NCBI RefSeq assembly: GCF_021440345.1 | Contig: NZ_JAKCNS010000019.1 | Location: forward strand, 1-64,000 | DNA from: Kluyvera intermedia | GTDB taxonomy: Bacteria > Pseudomonadota > Gammaproteobacteria > Enterobacterales > Enterobacteriaceae | Length of the DNA stretch: 64,000 nucleotides | Direction: 5' to 3' | In this document: in pieces, positions 38,674-47,465 of the stretch | How the letters are laid out: each line of letters begins with the position of its first letter | Numbering within the stretch: the stretch's first letter is position 1 | Made by a program: the position numbers and the translations under genes | Notes under the pieces: model-generated | Database searches by the model: none | What the model saw: the letters and a program-made list of their open reading frames with translations, nothing else | Told to the model about the DNA's origin: nothing

Positions 38674-40329
38674 ATGAATACACTTCCTCACTGGTGGCAG
38701 AACGGCGTTATCTACCAGATTTACCCGAAGAGTTTCCAGGACACCACCGGCCGCGGTACGGGAGATCTGCGCGGTGTGACCTCACGTCTGGATTACCTGA
38801 AAAAGCTCGGCATTGACGCCATCTGGCTGACGCCGTTCTACGTTTCGCCGCAGGTCGACAACGGCTACGACGTGGCCAACTACACGGCGATCGATCCCTC
38901 TTACGGTACGCTCGACGATTTCGATACGCTGATTGCCGAAGCGCATCAGCGCGGGATCCGCATCGTGCTCGACATGGTGTTGAACCACACCTCAACCCAC
39001 CACGCGTGGTTTAAGGAATCGCTGAATAAAGAAAGTCCGTACCGCCAGTTCTATATCTGGCGCGACGGCACGCCGGAAACGCCGCCGAACAACTGGCGTT
39101 CGAAATTTGGCGGCAACGCCTGGCAGTGGGACGCCGCCAGCGGCCAGTACTATCTGCATCTGTTCGCCACCGAGCAGGCCGATCTCAATTGGGAAAACCC
39201 GACGGTACGCGATGAGCTGAAAAAGGTCTGCGAATTCTGGGCCGATCGTGGCGTCGACGGCCTGCGCCTCGACGTGGTGAACCTGATCTCCAAAGATCAG
39301 TCCTTCCCCAATGATGACCAGGGCGATGGCCGCCGCTTCTATACCGACGGCCCGCGCGCCCATGAGTTCCTGCAAGAGTTCAGCCGCGATGTGTTTACCC
39401 CGCGCGGGCTAATGACCGTGGGCGAAATGTCCTCCACCTCGCTGGAAAACTGCCAGCAGTACGCCTCGCTCGACGGCAAAGAGCTGTCGATGACCTTTAA
39501 CTTCCACCACCTCAAGGTCGATTATCCCGGCGGTGAGAAGTGGACGCTGGCGCGTCCGGACTACGTGGCGCTGAAATCGCTGTTCAGCCACTGGCAGCAA
39601 GGGATGCACAATCGGGCGTGGAACGCGCTGTTCTGGTGTAACCACGACCAGCCGCGTATTGCCTCACGTTTTGGCGATGAAGGTGAACACCGGGTGACGG
39701 CGGCCAAAATGCTGGCGATGGTGCTGCACGGCATGCAGGGCACGCCGTACATCTATCAGGGCGAAGAGATTGGCATGACCAACCCACATTTCGCGAAGAT
39801 AGAGCAATATCGCGACGTGGAAAGCCACAATATGTATGCCGAGCGGCTGGCCGAAGGGCAAAGCGCCGACGAGCTGCTGGCGATCCTTGCCAGTAAATCT
39901 CGCGATAACAGCCGGACGCCAATGCAGTGGAACGCCAGCACAAACGCCGGGTTTACCCAGGGCGAACCGTGGATTGGCGTCTGCGATAACTACGCGGATA
40001 TCAACGTCGAACGCGCGCTAGCTGACCCGGATTCCGTGTTCTACGCCTATCAGCAGCTGATTGCGCTGCGTAAATCACAGCCGGTGCTGACCTGGGGCGA
40101 TTATCAGGATCTGCTGCCTGAGCATCCGTCGCTGTGGTGCTATCGCCGCCAGCACAATGGGCAGACGCTGCTGGTGCTCGCCAACCTTGGCGCAGAACCG
40201 CAGGCATGGCAGCCATCGGAAACGCTGGCCGACGGTCACGTGTTGATGAGCAACTATTCCGATTCTGTACAAAAACCGGCAGCAATGACGCTGCGCCCGT
40301 TTGAAGCTATCTGGTGGCTTCTGGGCTAA
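38674..40329 (+). CDS. treC: Trehalose-6-phosphate hydrolase
   Basis: A 551-residue GH13 alpha-glucosidase that splits trehalose-6-phosphate into glucose and glucose-6-phosphate. GH13 regions visible: DMVLNHTS, GLRLDVVN with the nucleophile aspartate, VGEMSS with the acid/base glutamate, and WCNHDQPR. The ATG at 38674 with AAGGAC upstream gives the E. coli length; an earlier in-frame start would add 16 residues. 57 bases after treB. Confidence 0.95.
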   Translation: MNTLPHWWQNGVIYQIYPKSFQDTTGRGTGDLRGVTSRLDYLKKLGIDAIWLTPFYVSPQVDNGYDVANYTAIDPSYGTLDDFDTLIAEAHQRGIRIVLDMVLNHTSTHHAWFKESLNKESPYRQFYIWRDGTPETPPNNWRSKFGGNAWQWDAASGQYYLHLFATEQADLNWENPTVRDELKKVCEFWADRGVDGLRLDVVNLISKDQSFPNDDQGDGRRFYTDGPRAHEFLQEFSRDVFTPRGLMTVGEMSSTSLENCQQYASLDGKELSMTFNFHHLKVDYPGGEKWTLARPDYVALKSLFSHWQQGMHNRAWNALFWCNHDQPRIASRFGDEGEHRVTAAKMLAMVLHGMQGTPYIYQGEEIGMTNPHFAKIEQYRDVESHNMYAERLAEGQSADELLAILASKSRDNSRTPMQWNASTNAGFTQGEPWIGVCDNYADINVERALADPDSVFYAYQQLIALRKSQPVLTWGDYQDLLPEHPSLWCYRRQHNGQTLLVLANLGAEPQAWQPSETLADGHVLMSNYSDSVQKPAAMTLRPFEAIWWLLG

Positions 40330-40336
40330 ACCTACG

Positions 40337-40361
40337 GCCCGGTAGCCTTGTGCTGCCGGGC
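40337..40361 (+). terminator. Probable terminator after treC
   Basis: GCCCGGTAG and CTGCCGGGC form a stem with one wobble pair and a seven-base loop, 7 bases after the stop. There is no strong T run. Confidence 0.55.
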
Positions 40362-40495
40362 TTGCCTGCATCACGCTGTTTTACGGCCCTTTTGTGCATT
40401 TATTACGCAGTAATAATTTACATACCCCCTCAGCGCCTGTCATCTGTACTCTTGCATTTTTACTTTGTTCTGCATCAATAAAAGCGTAAACATGT

Positions 40496-40509
40496 TTGAT
40501 GCAAATCAC
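40496..40509. promoter_or_regulatory. FNR site upstream of nrdD
   Basis: TTGATGCAAATCAC matches the FNR consensus TTGAT-N4-ATCAA in nine of ten defined positions. It lies 206 bases before the nrdD start and overlaps the first NrdR box by four bases. Confidence 0.8.
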
Positions 40510-40552
40510 TACATATAGAACTTAAAATGCTCCCCGGCCCAATATATGGTAT
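40506..40552. promoter_or_regulatory. Pair of NrdR boxes upstream of nrdD
   Basis: Two 16-base palindrome-like boxes, TCACTACATATAGAAC (40506-40521) and GCCCAATATATGGTAT (40537-40552), have starts 31 bases apart, about three helical turns. That is the paired arrangement seen for NrdR at nrd promoters. NrdR should repress when dATP is high. Confidence 0.75.
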
Positions 40553-40714
40553 TTATCGTCTATCATTGCAACAATGAGAATCACGAAAAAGATAGCCGGT
40601 ATGTGGATAACCTGGGCCGCACTTAGGGGAAAGTATTGGTGAATGGAGCTATTGCGCCAATCGTTGTTTTCCTACCGCTGTGGATAACCTGTTCTTATAA
40701 ATAATGGAGTGATC

Positions 40715-42853
40715 ATGACACCGCATGTGATGAAACGTGATGGCTGTAAAGTGCCGTTCAAATCAGAGCGCATCAAAGAAGCAATTCTGCGTGCAGCTAA
40801 AGCAGCGGGAGTCGATGACGCAGACTATTGCGCCACCGTCGCAGCAATTGTTAGCCAGCAAATGCAGGACCAGTCGCAGGTTGATATCAACGAGATTCAG
40901 ACCGCCGTTGAAAACCAGCTGATGTCCGGGCCGTATAAGCAGCTGGCCCGTTCTTATATCGAATATCGCCATGACCGCGACAGCCAGCGCGAAAAGCGCG
41001 GCCGCCTGAACCAGGAAATTCGTGGTCTGGTTGAGCAGACCAACTCGGCGCTGCTCAACGAAAACGCCAACAAAGACAGTAAAGTGATCCCGACCCAGCG
41101 CGACCTGCTGGCCGGTATCGTCGCCAAACACTACGCACGTCAGCACCTGCTGCCGCACGATGTGGTGATGGCGCACGAGCGCGGGGTGATTCACTACCAC
41201 GATCTCGACTACTCTCCGTTTTTCCCGATGTTCAACTGTATGCTTATCGATCTGAAAGGCATGCTGACTCAGGGCTTTAAGATGGGCAACGCGGAAATTG
41301 AGCCGCCGAAATCCATCTCGACCGCCACCGCGGTCACCGCGCAGATCATCGCGCAGGTTGCCAGCCACATCTATGGCGGCACCACCATCAACCGTATTGA
41401 TGAAGTGCTGGCACCGTTCGTCACCGCCAGCTTCGATAAGCACCGCAAAACCGCCGAAGAGTGGCAGATCCCGAATGCCGAAGAGTACGCGCTGTCTCGC
41501 ACCGAGAAAGAGTGCTACGACGCCTTCCAGTCGCTGGAGTATGAAGTGAATACGCTGCATACCGCCAACGGTCAGACACCGTTCGTTACCTTCGGTTTTG
41601 GCCTCGGCACCAGCTGGGAATCGCGTCTGATTCAGCAATCGATTCTGCGTAATCGTATCGCCGGCCTTGGCAAAAACCGCAAAACCGCGGTGTTCCCAAA
41701 ACTGGTCTTCGCGATTCGCGATGGTCTGAACCACAAGCCGGGCGATGCCAATTACGACATCAAACAGCTGGCGCTGGAGTGCGCAAGCAAGCGCATGTAC
41801 CCGGATATCCTCAACTACGATCAGGTAGTTAAGGTTACCGGTTCGTTCAAAACCCCAATGGGTTGCCGCAGCTTCCTTGGCGTGTGGGAAAACGAAGACG
41901 GCGAGCAGGTACACGACGGGCGTAACAACCTGGGCGTTATCAGCCTGAACCTGCCGCGCATCGCGCTGGAAGCCAAAGGTGATGAGGCCGCATTCTGGTC
42001 GCTGCTCGACGAGCGCCTGCTGCTGGCACGTAAAGCGCTGATGACCCGTATTGCGCGTCTGGAAGGGGTGAAAGCCCGCGTCGCGCCAATTCTTTATATG
42101 GAAGGTGCCTGCGGCGTGCGTCTGAAAGCTGACGATGACGTATCTGAAATCTTCAAAAACGGTCGTGCATCGATTTCGCTGGGCTACATCGGTATTCACG
42201 AGACCATCAATGCGCTGTTCGGCGACCAACACATGTACGACAGCGAAATGCTGCGTGAAAAAGGCGTGGCCATCGTCGCCCGTCTGCGTGAAGCGGTTGA
42301 CCAATGGAAAGACGAAACCGGCTACGGCTTTAGCCTGTACAGCACGCCAAGTGAAAACCTGTGCGACCGCTTCTGCCGTCTGGATACCGCCGAGTTTGGG
42401 CTGGTGAAAGGCGTGACCGACAAGGGTTACTACACCAACAGCTTCCACCTCGACGTGGAGAAAAAGGTGAACCCGTACGACAAAATCGATTTCGAAGCGG
42501 CCTACCCTCCGCTGGCGAACGGTGGCTTCATTTGCTACGGCGAATACCCGAACATTCAGCACAACCTGAAGGCGCTGGAAGACGTGTGGGACTATAGCTA
42601 CCAGCACGTGCCGTATTACGGCACCAACACGCCAATCGACGAGTGCTACGAGTGCGGCTTTACCGGTGAGTTCGAATGCACCAGCAAAGGCTTCACCTGC
42701 CCGAAATGCGGTAACCACGACGCAGCCCGCGTCTCGGTGACGCGCCGCGTATGCGGTTATCTCGGCAGCCCGGACGCGCGTCCGTTCAACGCCGGGAAGC
42801 AGGAAGAAGTGAAGCGCCGCGTGAAACACCTGGGGAATGGGCAGTTAGGCTAA
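40715..42853 (+). CDS. nrdD: Anaerobic ribonucleoside-triphosphate reductase
   Basis: A 712-residue class III glycyl-radical enzyme that makes dNTPs without oxygen. The N-terminal ATP-cone (MTPHVMKRDGCKVPFKSERI) senses dATP/ATP. The C-terminal zinc site is CYECG...CPKCG, and the radical glycine is G681 in RRVCGYLG. The ATG at 40715 with GGAGTG upstream matches E. coli; an in-frame GTG at 40709 is less likely. Activated by NrdG downstream. Confidence 0.97.
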   Translation: MTPHVMKRDGCKVPFKSERIKEAILRAAKAAGVDDADYCATVAAIVSQQMQDQSQVDINEIQTAVENQLMSGPYKQLARSYIEYRHDRDSQREKRGRLNQEIRGLVEQTNSALLNENANKDSKVIPTQRDLLAGIVAKHYARQHLLPHDVVMAHERGVIHYHDLDYSPFFPMFNCMLIDLKGMLTQGFKMGNAEIEPPKSISTATAVTAQIIAQVASHIYGGTTINRIDEVLAPFVTASFDKHRKTAEEWQIPNAEEYALSRTEKECYDAFQSLEYEVNTLHTANGQTPFVTFGFGLGTSWESRLIQQSILRNRIAGLGKNRKTAVFPKLVFAIRDGLNHKPGDANYDIKQLALECASKRMYPDILNYDQVVKVTGSFKTPMGCRSFLGVWENEDGEQVHDGRNNLGVISLNLPRIALEAKGDEAAFWSLLDERLLLARKALMTRIARLEGVKARVAPILYMEGACGVRLKADDDVSEIFKNGRASISLGYIGIHETINALFGDQHMYDSEMLREKGVAIVARLREAVDQWKDETGYGFSLYSTPSENLCDRFCRLDTAEFGLVKGVTDKGYYTNSFHLDVEKKVNPYDKIDFEAAYPPLANGGFICYGEYPNIQHNLKALEDVWDYSYQHVPYYGTNTPIDECYECGFTGEFECTSKGFTCPKCGNHDAARVSVTRRVCGYLGSPDARPFNAGKQEEVKRRVKHLGNGQLG

Positions 42854-42878
42854 GCTAACCATCGCTCTGTGGGTCGTT

Positions 42879-42980
42879 TCCCCCTCACCCCGGCCCTCTC
42901 CCTCAAGGGAGAGGGAGAAAACCAGCCCGGTACCGATCGGTTCCCTCGCCCCTTTGGGGAGAGGGTTAGGGTGAGGGGGG
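42879..42980. repeat. Mosaic palindromic repeat, copy 2
   Basis: Opens CCCCCTCACCCCGGCCCTCT and closes with GGGGAGAGGGTTAGGGTGAG, so the ends are inverted copies. Inner hairpins are CCCTCTCCC TCAA GGGAGAGGG and CCCC TTT GGGG. It separates nrdD from nrdG inside the operon. Confidence 0.85.
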
Positions 42981-43012
42981 TTACACAACACCCTTCCAAT
43001 TGAGAAGCAGAA

Positions 43013-43477
43013 ATGAATTACCACCAATACTACCCCGTCGACATCGTCAACGGCCCCGGCACGCGCTGCACCCTGTTTGTTTCCGGCTGCGTTCACGAAT
43101 GCCCCGGCTGCTACAACAAGAGCACCTGGCGGGTTAACTCCGGCCAACCGTTCACCGCAGAGATGGCCGACCGCATCATCGCCGATTTAAACGATACTCG
43201 CGTTAAGCGTCAGGGGATTTCTCTGTCCGGCGGCGACCCGCTGCACCCGCAGAACGTGGCGGATATTCTCGCGCTGGTGAAGCGGATCCACGCCGAATGC
43301 TCGGGCAAAGATATCTGGGTATGGACCGGCTATAAGCTCGACGAACTGAACGCCGCGCAGATGGAGGTCGTCGACCTTATCAACGTGCTGGTCGACGGCA
43401 AGTTCGTACAGGATTTAAAAGACCCGGCGCTGATCTGGCGCGGCAGCAGCAACCAGGTCGTTCATCACCTGCGATAA
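43013..43477 (+). CDS. nrdG: Anaerobic ribonucleotide reductase activase
   Basis: A 154-residue radical-SAM enzyme that installs the glycyl radical on NrdD. The iron-sulfur motif is GCVHECPGCYN (CxxxCxxC) at about residues 26-33, and SLSGGDPL is the SAM-binding GGE-like motif. It lies 159 bases after nrdD, the gap being filled by a mosaic repeat. Confidence 0.95.
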   Translation: MNYHQYYPVDIVNGPGTRCTLFVSGCVHECPGCYNKSTWRVNSGQPFTAEMADRIIADLNDTRVKRQGISLSGGDPLHPQNVADILALVKRIHAECSGKDIWVWTGYKLDELNAAQMEVVDLINVLVDGKFVQDLKDPALIWRGSSNQVVHHLR

Positions 43478-43494
43478 TTGCTCACGTCAGCCGC

Positions 43495-45405
43495 TCAAAA
43501 ACGGCTGACGCATTCCATCGCCACCGTTTTAAACTCATCAAAACTCCGCGTTGCCGCAAGACGAGCCATCGCGCGCTCGCGCAGGAAGGTGACAAAAATA
43601 TCGTAGATCGCCATCGCTTCTTCATACTCGCTTTTGCTGATCGCCAACAGGAAGATGATATGCGCGGTTTCGTCGCCCCAGGCGATACCGTCGGGAGCAA
43701 TCACGGTGTAGACCACCGTCTTTTTCGCCAGCAGCCCCAGCGCATGGGGCAGCGCGATGCCGTCCCCCAGCATGGTGCTGACGATAGCTTCACGCTCGAC
43801 CACCGAGCCATAAAACTCAGCGTCGACAAACCCTTCCATCTCCAGCTGTTCGCACAGCTCGGCAAACAGCGTCTGCTGATCTACCTGCCCGTCAATCACC
43901 CGGAAATGGGCGGCGTCGAAGTATTTGTTCAACATAAACGGCCGGGTGCGGTCCACCAGCACCAGTTTGCCGATTTGGTCGAGCTGATAGTCAGTGGGGA
44001 ACGGCGCGATGGTGATAACCGGTTTATCTTTTTCGCTGATGCGCGCGGTGGAGATCACAAAATCTTCCGTAATCGTCGCCAGCTGTTCATATTCCCGCTG
44101 TGAGAGCGTGGCGGCAATTTCCACCTGCGGATACTTACGCTGCAAAATCGCTTCGATCATTCGCGCCATAGCGTTACCCGCATCGCACACCAGCAGCACC
44201 TTCGGCTGGCGCTGGTAGCCGATGTTGTAATGGCGCTCAAGGCCCACGCCGATATGCAGCACCAGGAAACCAATCTCGTTTTCGCTAATGGCGTACGGCG
44301 TGTATTTGCCCCAGCTGGAGACCGCCGCCAGCGTCATATCCCACGCCATCGGGTAGTGCTGTTTGATGTTATCGAGCAGCGGATTGGGGATCATTATCTG
44401 GTAGCGCACGCGGGTGATCATGGTTTTGATATGGGTGAGCAGATCCGCATGCAGCTGGGCATCGTCCAGCAGGTTGTAGTTATATTGCTGATTGATATAG
44501 CGCAGGATGTAATTCACCAGCGCTTCGTCATCGTCGGCGCTGATCGTTTCCGGGTCCACATCCTGCACCTGGCGCGCGGCGATATGCACGCACAGCCACT
44601 CCTCTTCCGCCGCGGAGAACGGTTTTCCGGCCAGCTTTTGCAGCGCGGCCGCCACATCATGCGCGACATCGCGAACGTTTTGCGCCACATCTTCGGCGCT
44701 AAAATCCGCCAGCGGAAATCCCTCGCTGACGCGACGGGCCACCACCGCGCCATACAGGCACAGAAAACGCTCGCCGGCATCGGTCAGGCGAACGCGGTGA
44801 CGGGTCAGCGTCTCTTGCAGTATCTCTTCGAGCTGCATCGGCACGCTGGCATCAAACGCCTCTTCGCAAATGAGCGGATTCAGCGCCCCCTGCTGGCTCA
44901 GTTCCCACAGCAGATCGGTCAGACAAGCGCGCAGCGACACTTCGCTACCAAAGAGCTTCATCCCGTGGCGCGGGCGCGTCTCCAGGGTCAACTGATAGCG
45001 AGCAAAGCGCTCGCGCACCTCCGCCATATCGCTTTGCAGCGTGGCCCGGCTGACAAACCACTCATCGGCTAAATCCTCAAGCTTGAGGGAAAAAGCCGAG
45101 GTGAGAAACCGCACCAGTAAAAAATGGATGCGATCCTGCGCCGTGCGCGGGATATGCTGCGGCTTGGGCGCCGTTTCTTCCAGCGTCTGATAGCGCGACG
45201 GATCGTCAATTTTCAGCTGATAACCGCTGCCGCGCGTCAATACAAACTGGGCGCCGTAATGCATCAACAGCGCATTAAGCGCGGTGATATCGGCGCGGAC
45301 GGTACGGGTTGACACCGACAGCCGCTGCGCCAGTTCATCCTGCGGCAGCGTTTCGTTTTGCAGCAGGCTAAAGAGTTGCGCTAAACGTTGGTTGGGAAAT
45401 CGCAT
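43495..45405 (-). CDS. PRD-containing transcription regulator (BglG/MtlR type)
   Basis: A 636-residue multidomain regulator with an N-terminal HTH (LAQRLSVSTRTVRADITALN, about residues 25-45), a second HTH/Mga-like segment (DLADEWFVSRATLQSDM, about 118-135), two PRD domains, an EIIB-like domain with cysteine in LLVCDAGNAMAR, and a C-terminal EIIA-like domain with histidine in IALPHALG. Such proteins are activators or antiterminators controlled by PTS phosphorylation. It is the last gene of the leftward catabolic cluster, 22 bases after the lactonase gene, and is likely its regulator. It implies that PTS state controls the cluster. Confidence 0.85.
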   Translation of the reverse strand: MRFPNQRLAQLFSLLQNETLPQDELAQRLSVSTRTVRADITALNALLMHYGAQFVLTRGSGYQLKIDDPSRYQTLEETAPKPQHIPRTAQDRIHFLLVRFLTSAFSLKLEDLADEWFVSRATLQSDMAEVRERFARYQLTLETRPRHGMKLFGSEVSLRACLTDLLWELSQQGALNPLICEEAFDASVPMQLEEILQETLTRHRVRLTDAGERFLCLYGAVVARRVSEGFPLADFSAEDVAQNVRDVAHDVAAALQKLAGKPFSAAEEEWLCVHIAARQVQDVDPETISADDDEALVNYILRYINQQYNYNLLDDAQLHADLLTHIKTMITRVRYQIMIPNPLLDNIKQHYPMAWDMTLAAVSSWGKYTPYAISENEIGFLVLHIGVGLERHYNIGYQRQPKVLLVCDAGNAMARMIEAILQRKYPQVEIAATLSQREYEQLATITEDFVISTARISEKDKPVITIAPFPTDYQLDQIGKLVLVDRTRPFMLNKYFDAAHFRVIDGQVDQQTLFAELCEQLEMEGFVDAEFYGSVVEREAIVSTMLGDGIALPHALGLLAKKTVVYTVIAPDGIAWGDETAHIIFLLAISKSEYEEAMAIYDIFVTFLRERAMARLAATRSFDEFKTVAMECVSRF

Positions 45406-45427
45406 GTCGGTTCCTTCATGTTACGAC

Positions 45428-46579
45428 TTAAGGTTTTGCAGAAATCACCATCTGAGATGGGCTGCCGACCGGAGTATAGTCCGGCGCAAACGTCAGCTTG
45501 CCGTCCTTCGGCGCCACGCTAAAACGGGTGATGTTGTCGCTGCGCTGATTCATGACGTACAGCCAGCGCCCCTGACTATCCAGCGTCAAGCCGCGCGGGT
45601 AATCCCCACGGGTCCAGATGTCATCCTGCTGATTCAGGCTGCCATCCGCCATCACGGTAAAATGGGCAATGCTGTTGTGCAGACGGTTGGCGACATACAG
45701 CTGCTTCCCGTCGGCGCTAAGTACCAGCCCGGCGGCAAAGCTGGTGCCTTTGTACTCTTTTGGCAGCGCGGAGACCGTTTGGCCCTCACGCAGCAGGCCG
45801 CTGTGTTTGTCGAGGTGGTAGAACGTCAGCGTGGAGGATTCTTCGTTAATCAACCATAGTCCATCCCCGGCGGGGGTAAAGACAAAATGACGCGGCCCGG
45901 CACCGGCCGACGACGCAGCGATATACGGCGGATCGTTCGGCGTTAACTTGCCGCTGGCGCTGTCCCGGCGGTACTGATAAATCCGGTCCAGCCCCAGGTC
46001 TGTGGAGTAGACAAACTGCCCGCTCGGGTCGGCCTGCACCATGTGAGCATGCGGGCCATTATGATCGCTGATGGCAAAACTACCTTCCGTCGCCGCTTCC
46101 GGGCGCTCGGCTCCCGCCGGGCCCTGATCCTGATGGACCTCCACCGCCTCACCCAGGCTGCCGTCCTCTTTGACCGGCAATACGGCAATGGAGCCGCTGA
46201 CGTAGTTTGCCACCAGCAGATGACGGTTATCCGGGGTCAGTGAAAGATAGACCGGCCCGGCACCGCCGGACGCCACCTGATTCAGGCTACTTAAGCTGCC
46301 ATCGGCGCCAATACTCCACGCCTGTACCACGCCCTTTTCCACTTCGCTGGCGGCATACAGCGTTTTCCCATCCGGCGAGACGGTCAGCTGCGCCACGTTA
46401 GGCAGCGAGCCCACCAGCGTCTTATCGCTTAACGCCCCGGTTTTCCCGTCAATGGTAAAACGGTAGAGCCCTTCACCGCTGGGATTATAGGTGCCGACCC
46501 AGGCATACTGCGTTTGGGCGACGGCGCCAGCGGCGAGAAGCGAAAGTGAAGCGGCAAGCAGGTGATGGGCGGTTGGCAT
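45428..46579 (-). CDS. Exported lactonase-family beta-propeller protein
   Basis: A 383-residue protein of the lactonase (6-phosphogluconolactonase Pgl-like) family, with repeated strands such as SPDGKTLYAAS, TPDNRHLLVAN, DPSGQFVYSTD and SADGKQLYVAN, i.e. a seven-bladed propeller. A signal peptide is visible (MPTAHHLLAASLSLLAAGAV followed by AQT), so it acts in the periplasm, unlike cytosolic Pgl. In this operon it may open a sugar-acid lactone before uptake; that is inference. Separated from the aldolase gene by a mosaic repeat. Confidence 0.85.
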   Translation of the reverse strand: MPTAHHLLAASLSLLAAGAVAQTQYAWVGTYNPSGEGLYRFTIDGKTGALSDKTLVGSLPNVAQLTVSPDGKTLYAASEVEKGVVQAWSIGADGSLSSLNQVASGGAGPVYLSLTPDNRHLLVANYVSGSIAVLPVKEDGSLGEAVEVHQDQGPAGAERPEAATEGSFAISDHNGPHAHMVQADPSGQFVYSTDLGLDRIYQYRRDSASGKLTPNDPPYIAASSAGAGPRHFVFTPAGDGLWLINEESSTLTFYHLDKHSGLLREGQTVSALPKEYKGTSFAAGLVLSADGKQLYVANRLHNSIAHFTVMADGSLNQQDDIWTRGDYPRGLTLDSQGRWLYVMNQRSDNITRFSVAPKDGKLTFAPDYTPVGSPSQMVISAKP

Positions 46580-46607
46580 GGTGACTCCTTGGTGGCTCGG
46601 TAGGGTT

Positions 46608-46715
46608 TCCCCTCACCCTGAATCTCTCCCCTAGGGGAAAGGTGAAAACCTCCGCGCCATGTTATGGCACGAAACGGTCCCCTCTCCCCAGCGGGGAGAG
46701 GGTTAGGGTGAGGGG
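46608..46715. repeat. Mosaic palindromic repeat, copy 3
   Basis: Opens CCCCTCACCCTGAATCTCTC and closes GGGGAGAGGGTTAGGGTGAG. Lies between the aldolase and lactonase genes of the catabolic operon. Confidence 0.85.
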
Positions 46716-46724
46716 CAGTCGGCA

Positions 46725-47465
46725 CTATTTCACTAACTGTTTCGTCATCTCCAGCAGCTGACGCACATCCGCCGGACGGGTATTGCCGCTGGCTTTATCA
46801 ATAATTGAACTATAGATATGGGGAATAATTTTGCTAACACCAGCATCCAGCGCAATTTTCAGGATTTCACCGTAGTTTTCCAGGTCGATACCGCCGGTCG
46901 GCTCCAGCCAGAAGTCATGCTGCGCACAGGCTTGCGCCACCGCGACATACTCATCGCGATGCTTCAGCCCGCCCATCGGGAAATACTTGATGGAGCTGCC
47001 GCCCATATCTTTTAGCAGCGCAATCGCGGTCTCCAGCGGGACAATACCGTCAGGTGCCGTGCTCGACAGCGGGCCGGTGGAAATCTTCACCATGCCCACG
47101 GTGCCGGTCGGGGAAACCAGGCCGTTGACCACGGTTTCATTTTGCCCCAACAGCGCGCGGCTGGTGCCAACGCCGGTGAAGACCTGGTTGACGTGCTGCG
47201 GCTGAACCTGACGGGAAATTTCACTGACCATCGCCGACTGATTCGGATCGCCAGCGCCCAGCCCGACGGAAAGCGCGTTATCAATCAGCTGCGCATAGTC
47301 GCGCATGTCCGCTACCGCGCTGGCGATATCAGGATAATTTTTGGAGAGCACGCCAACCAACACATGGCCTTCCGCCGCGTCATAAATCTCACGGGCGTTA
47401 TCTTTGCTCCCCGCCAGAACGTTCAGACAGACGCGGTCGCGATAAAAGTTTGGGGTCAGTTTCAT
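46725..47465 (-). CDS. dgaF: 2-dehydro-3-deoxy-6-phosphogluconate aldolase, DgaF-like
   Basis: A 246-residue class I aldolase of the KDGP aldolase family. It begins MKLTPNFYRDRVCLNVLAGS and shows VGMVKISTGPLSS and SSIKYFPMGGLKH; the lysine of SIKYFP is the probable Schiff-base residue. It should cleave KDGP into pyruvate and glyceraldehyde-3-phosphate. In the Salmonella glucosaminate operon DgaF follows DgaE in the same order. Its start overlaps the dgaE stop as ATGA. Confidence 0.85.
   Translation of the reverse strand: MKLTPNFYRDRVCLNVLAGSKDNAREIYDAAEGHVLVGVLSKNYPDIASAVADMRDYAQLIDNALSVGLGAGDPNQSAMVSEISRQVQPQHVNQVFTGVGTSRALLGQNETVVNGLVSPTGTVGMVKISTGPLSSTAPDGIVPLETAIALLKDMGGSSIKYFPMGGLKHRDEYVAVAQACAQHDFWLEPTGGIDLENYGEILKIALDAGVSKIIPHIYSSIIDKASGNTRPADVRQLLEMTKQLVK

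Noticed and set aside
40763-42829. Long open frame (about 688 codons) opposite nrdD
   Set aside because: Antisense shadow of a strongly biased gene; no recognisable motif.
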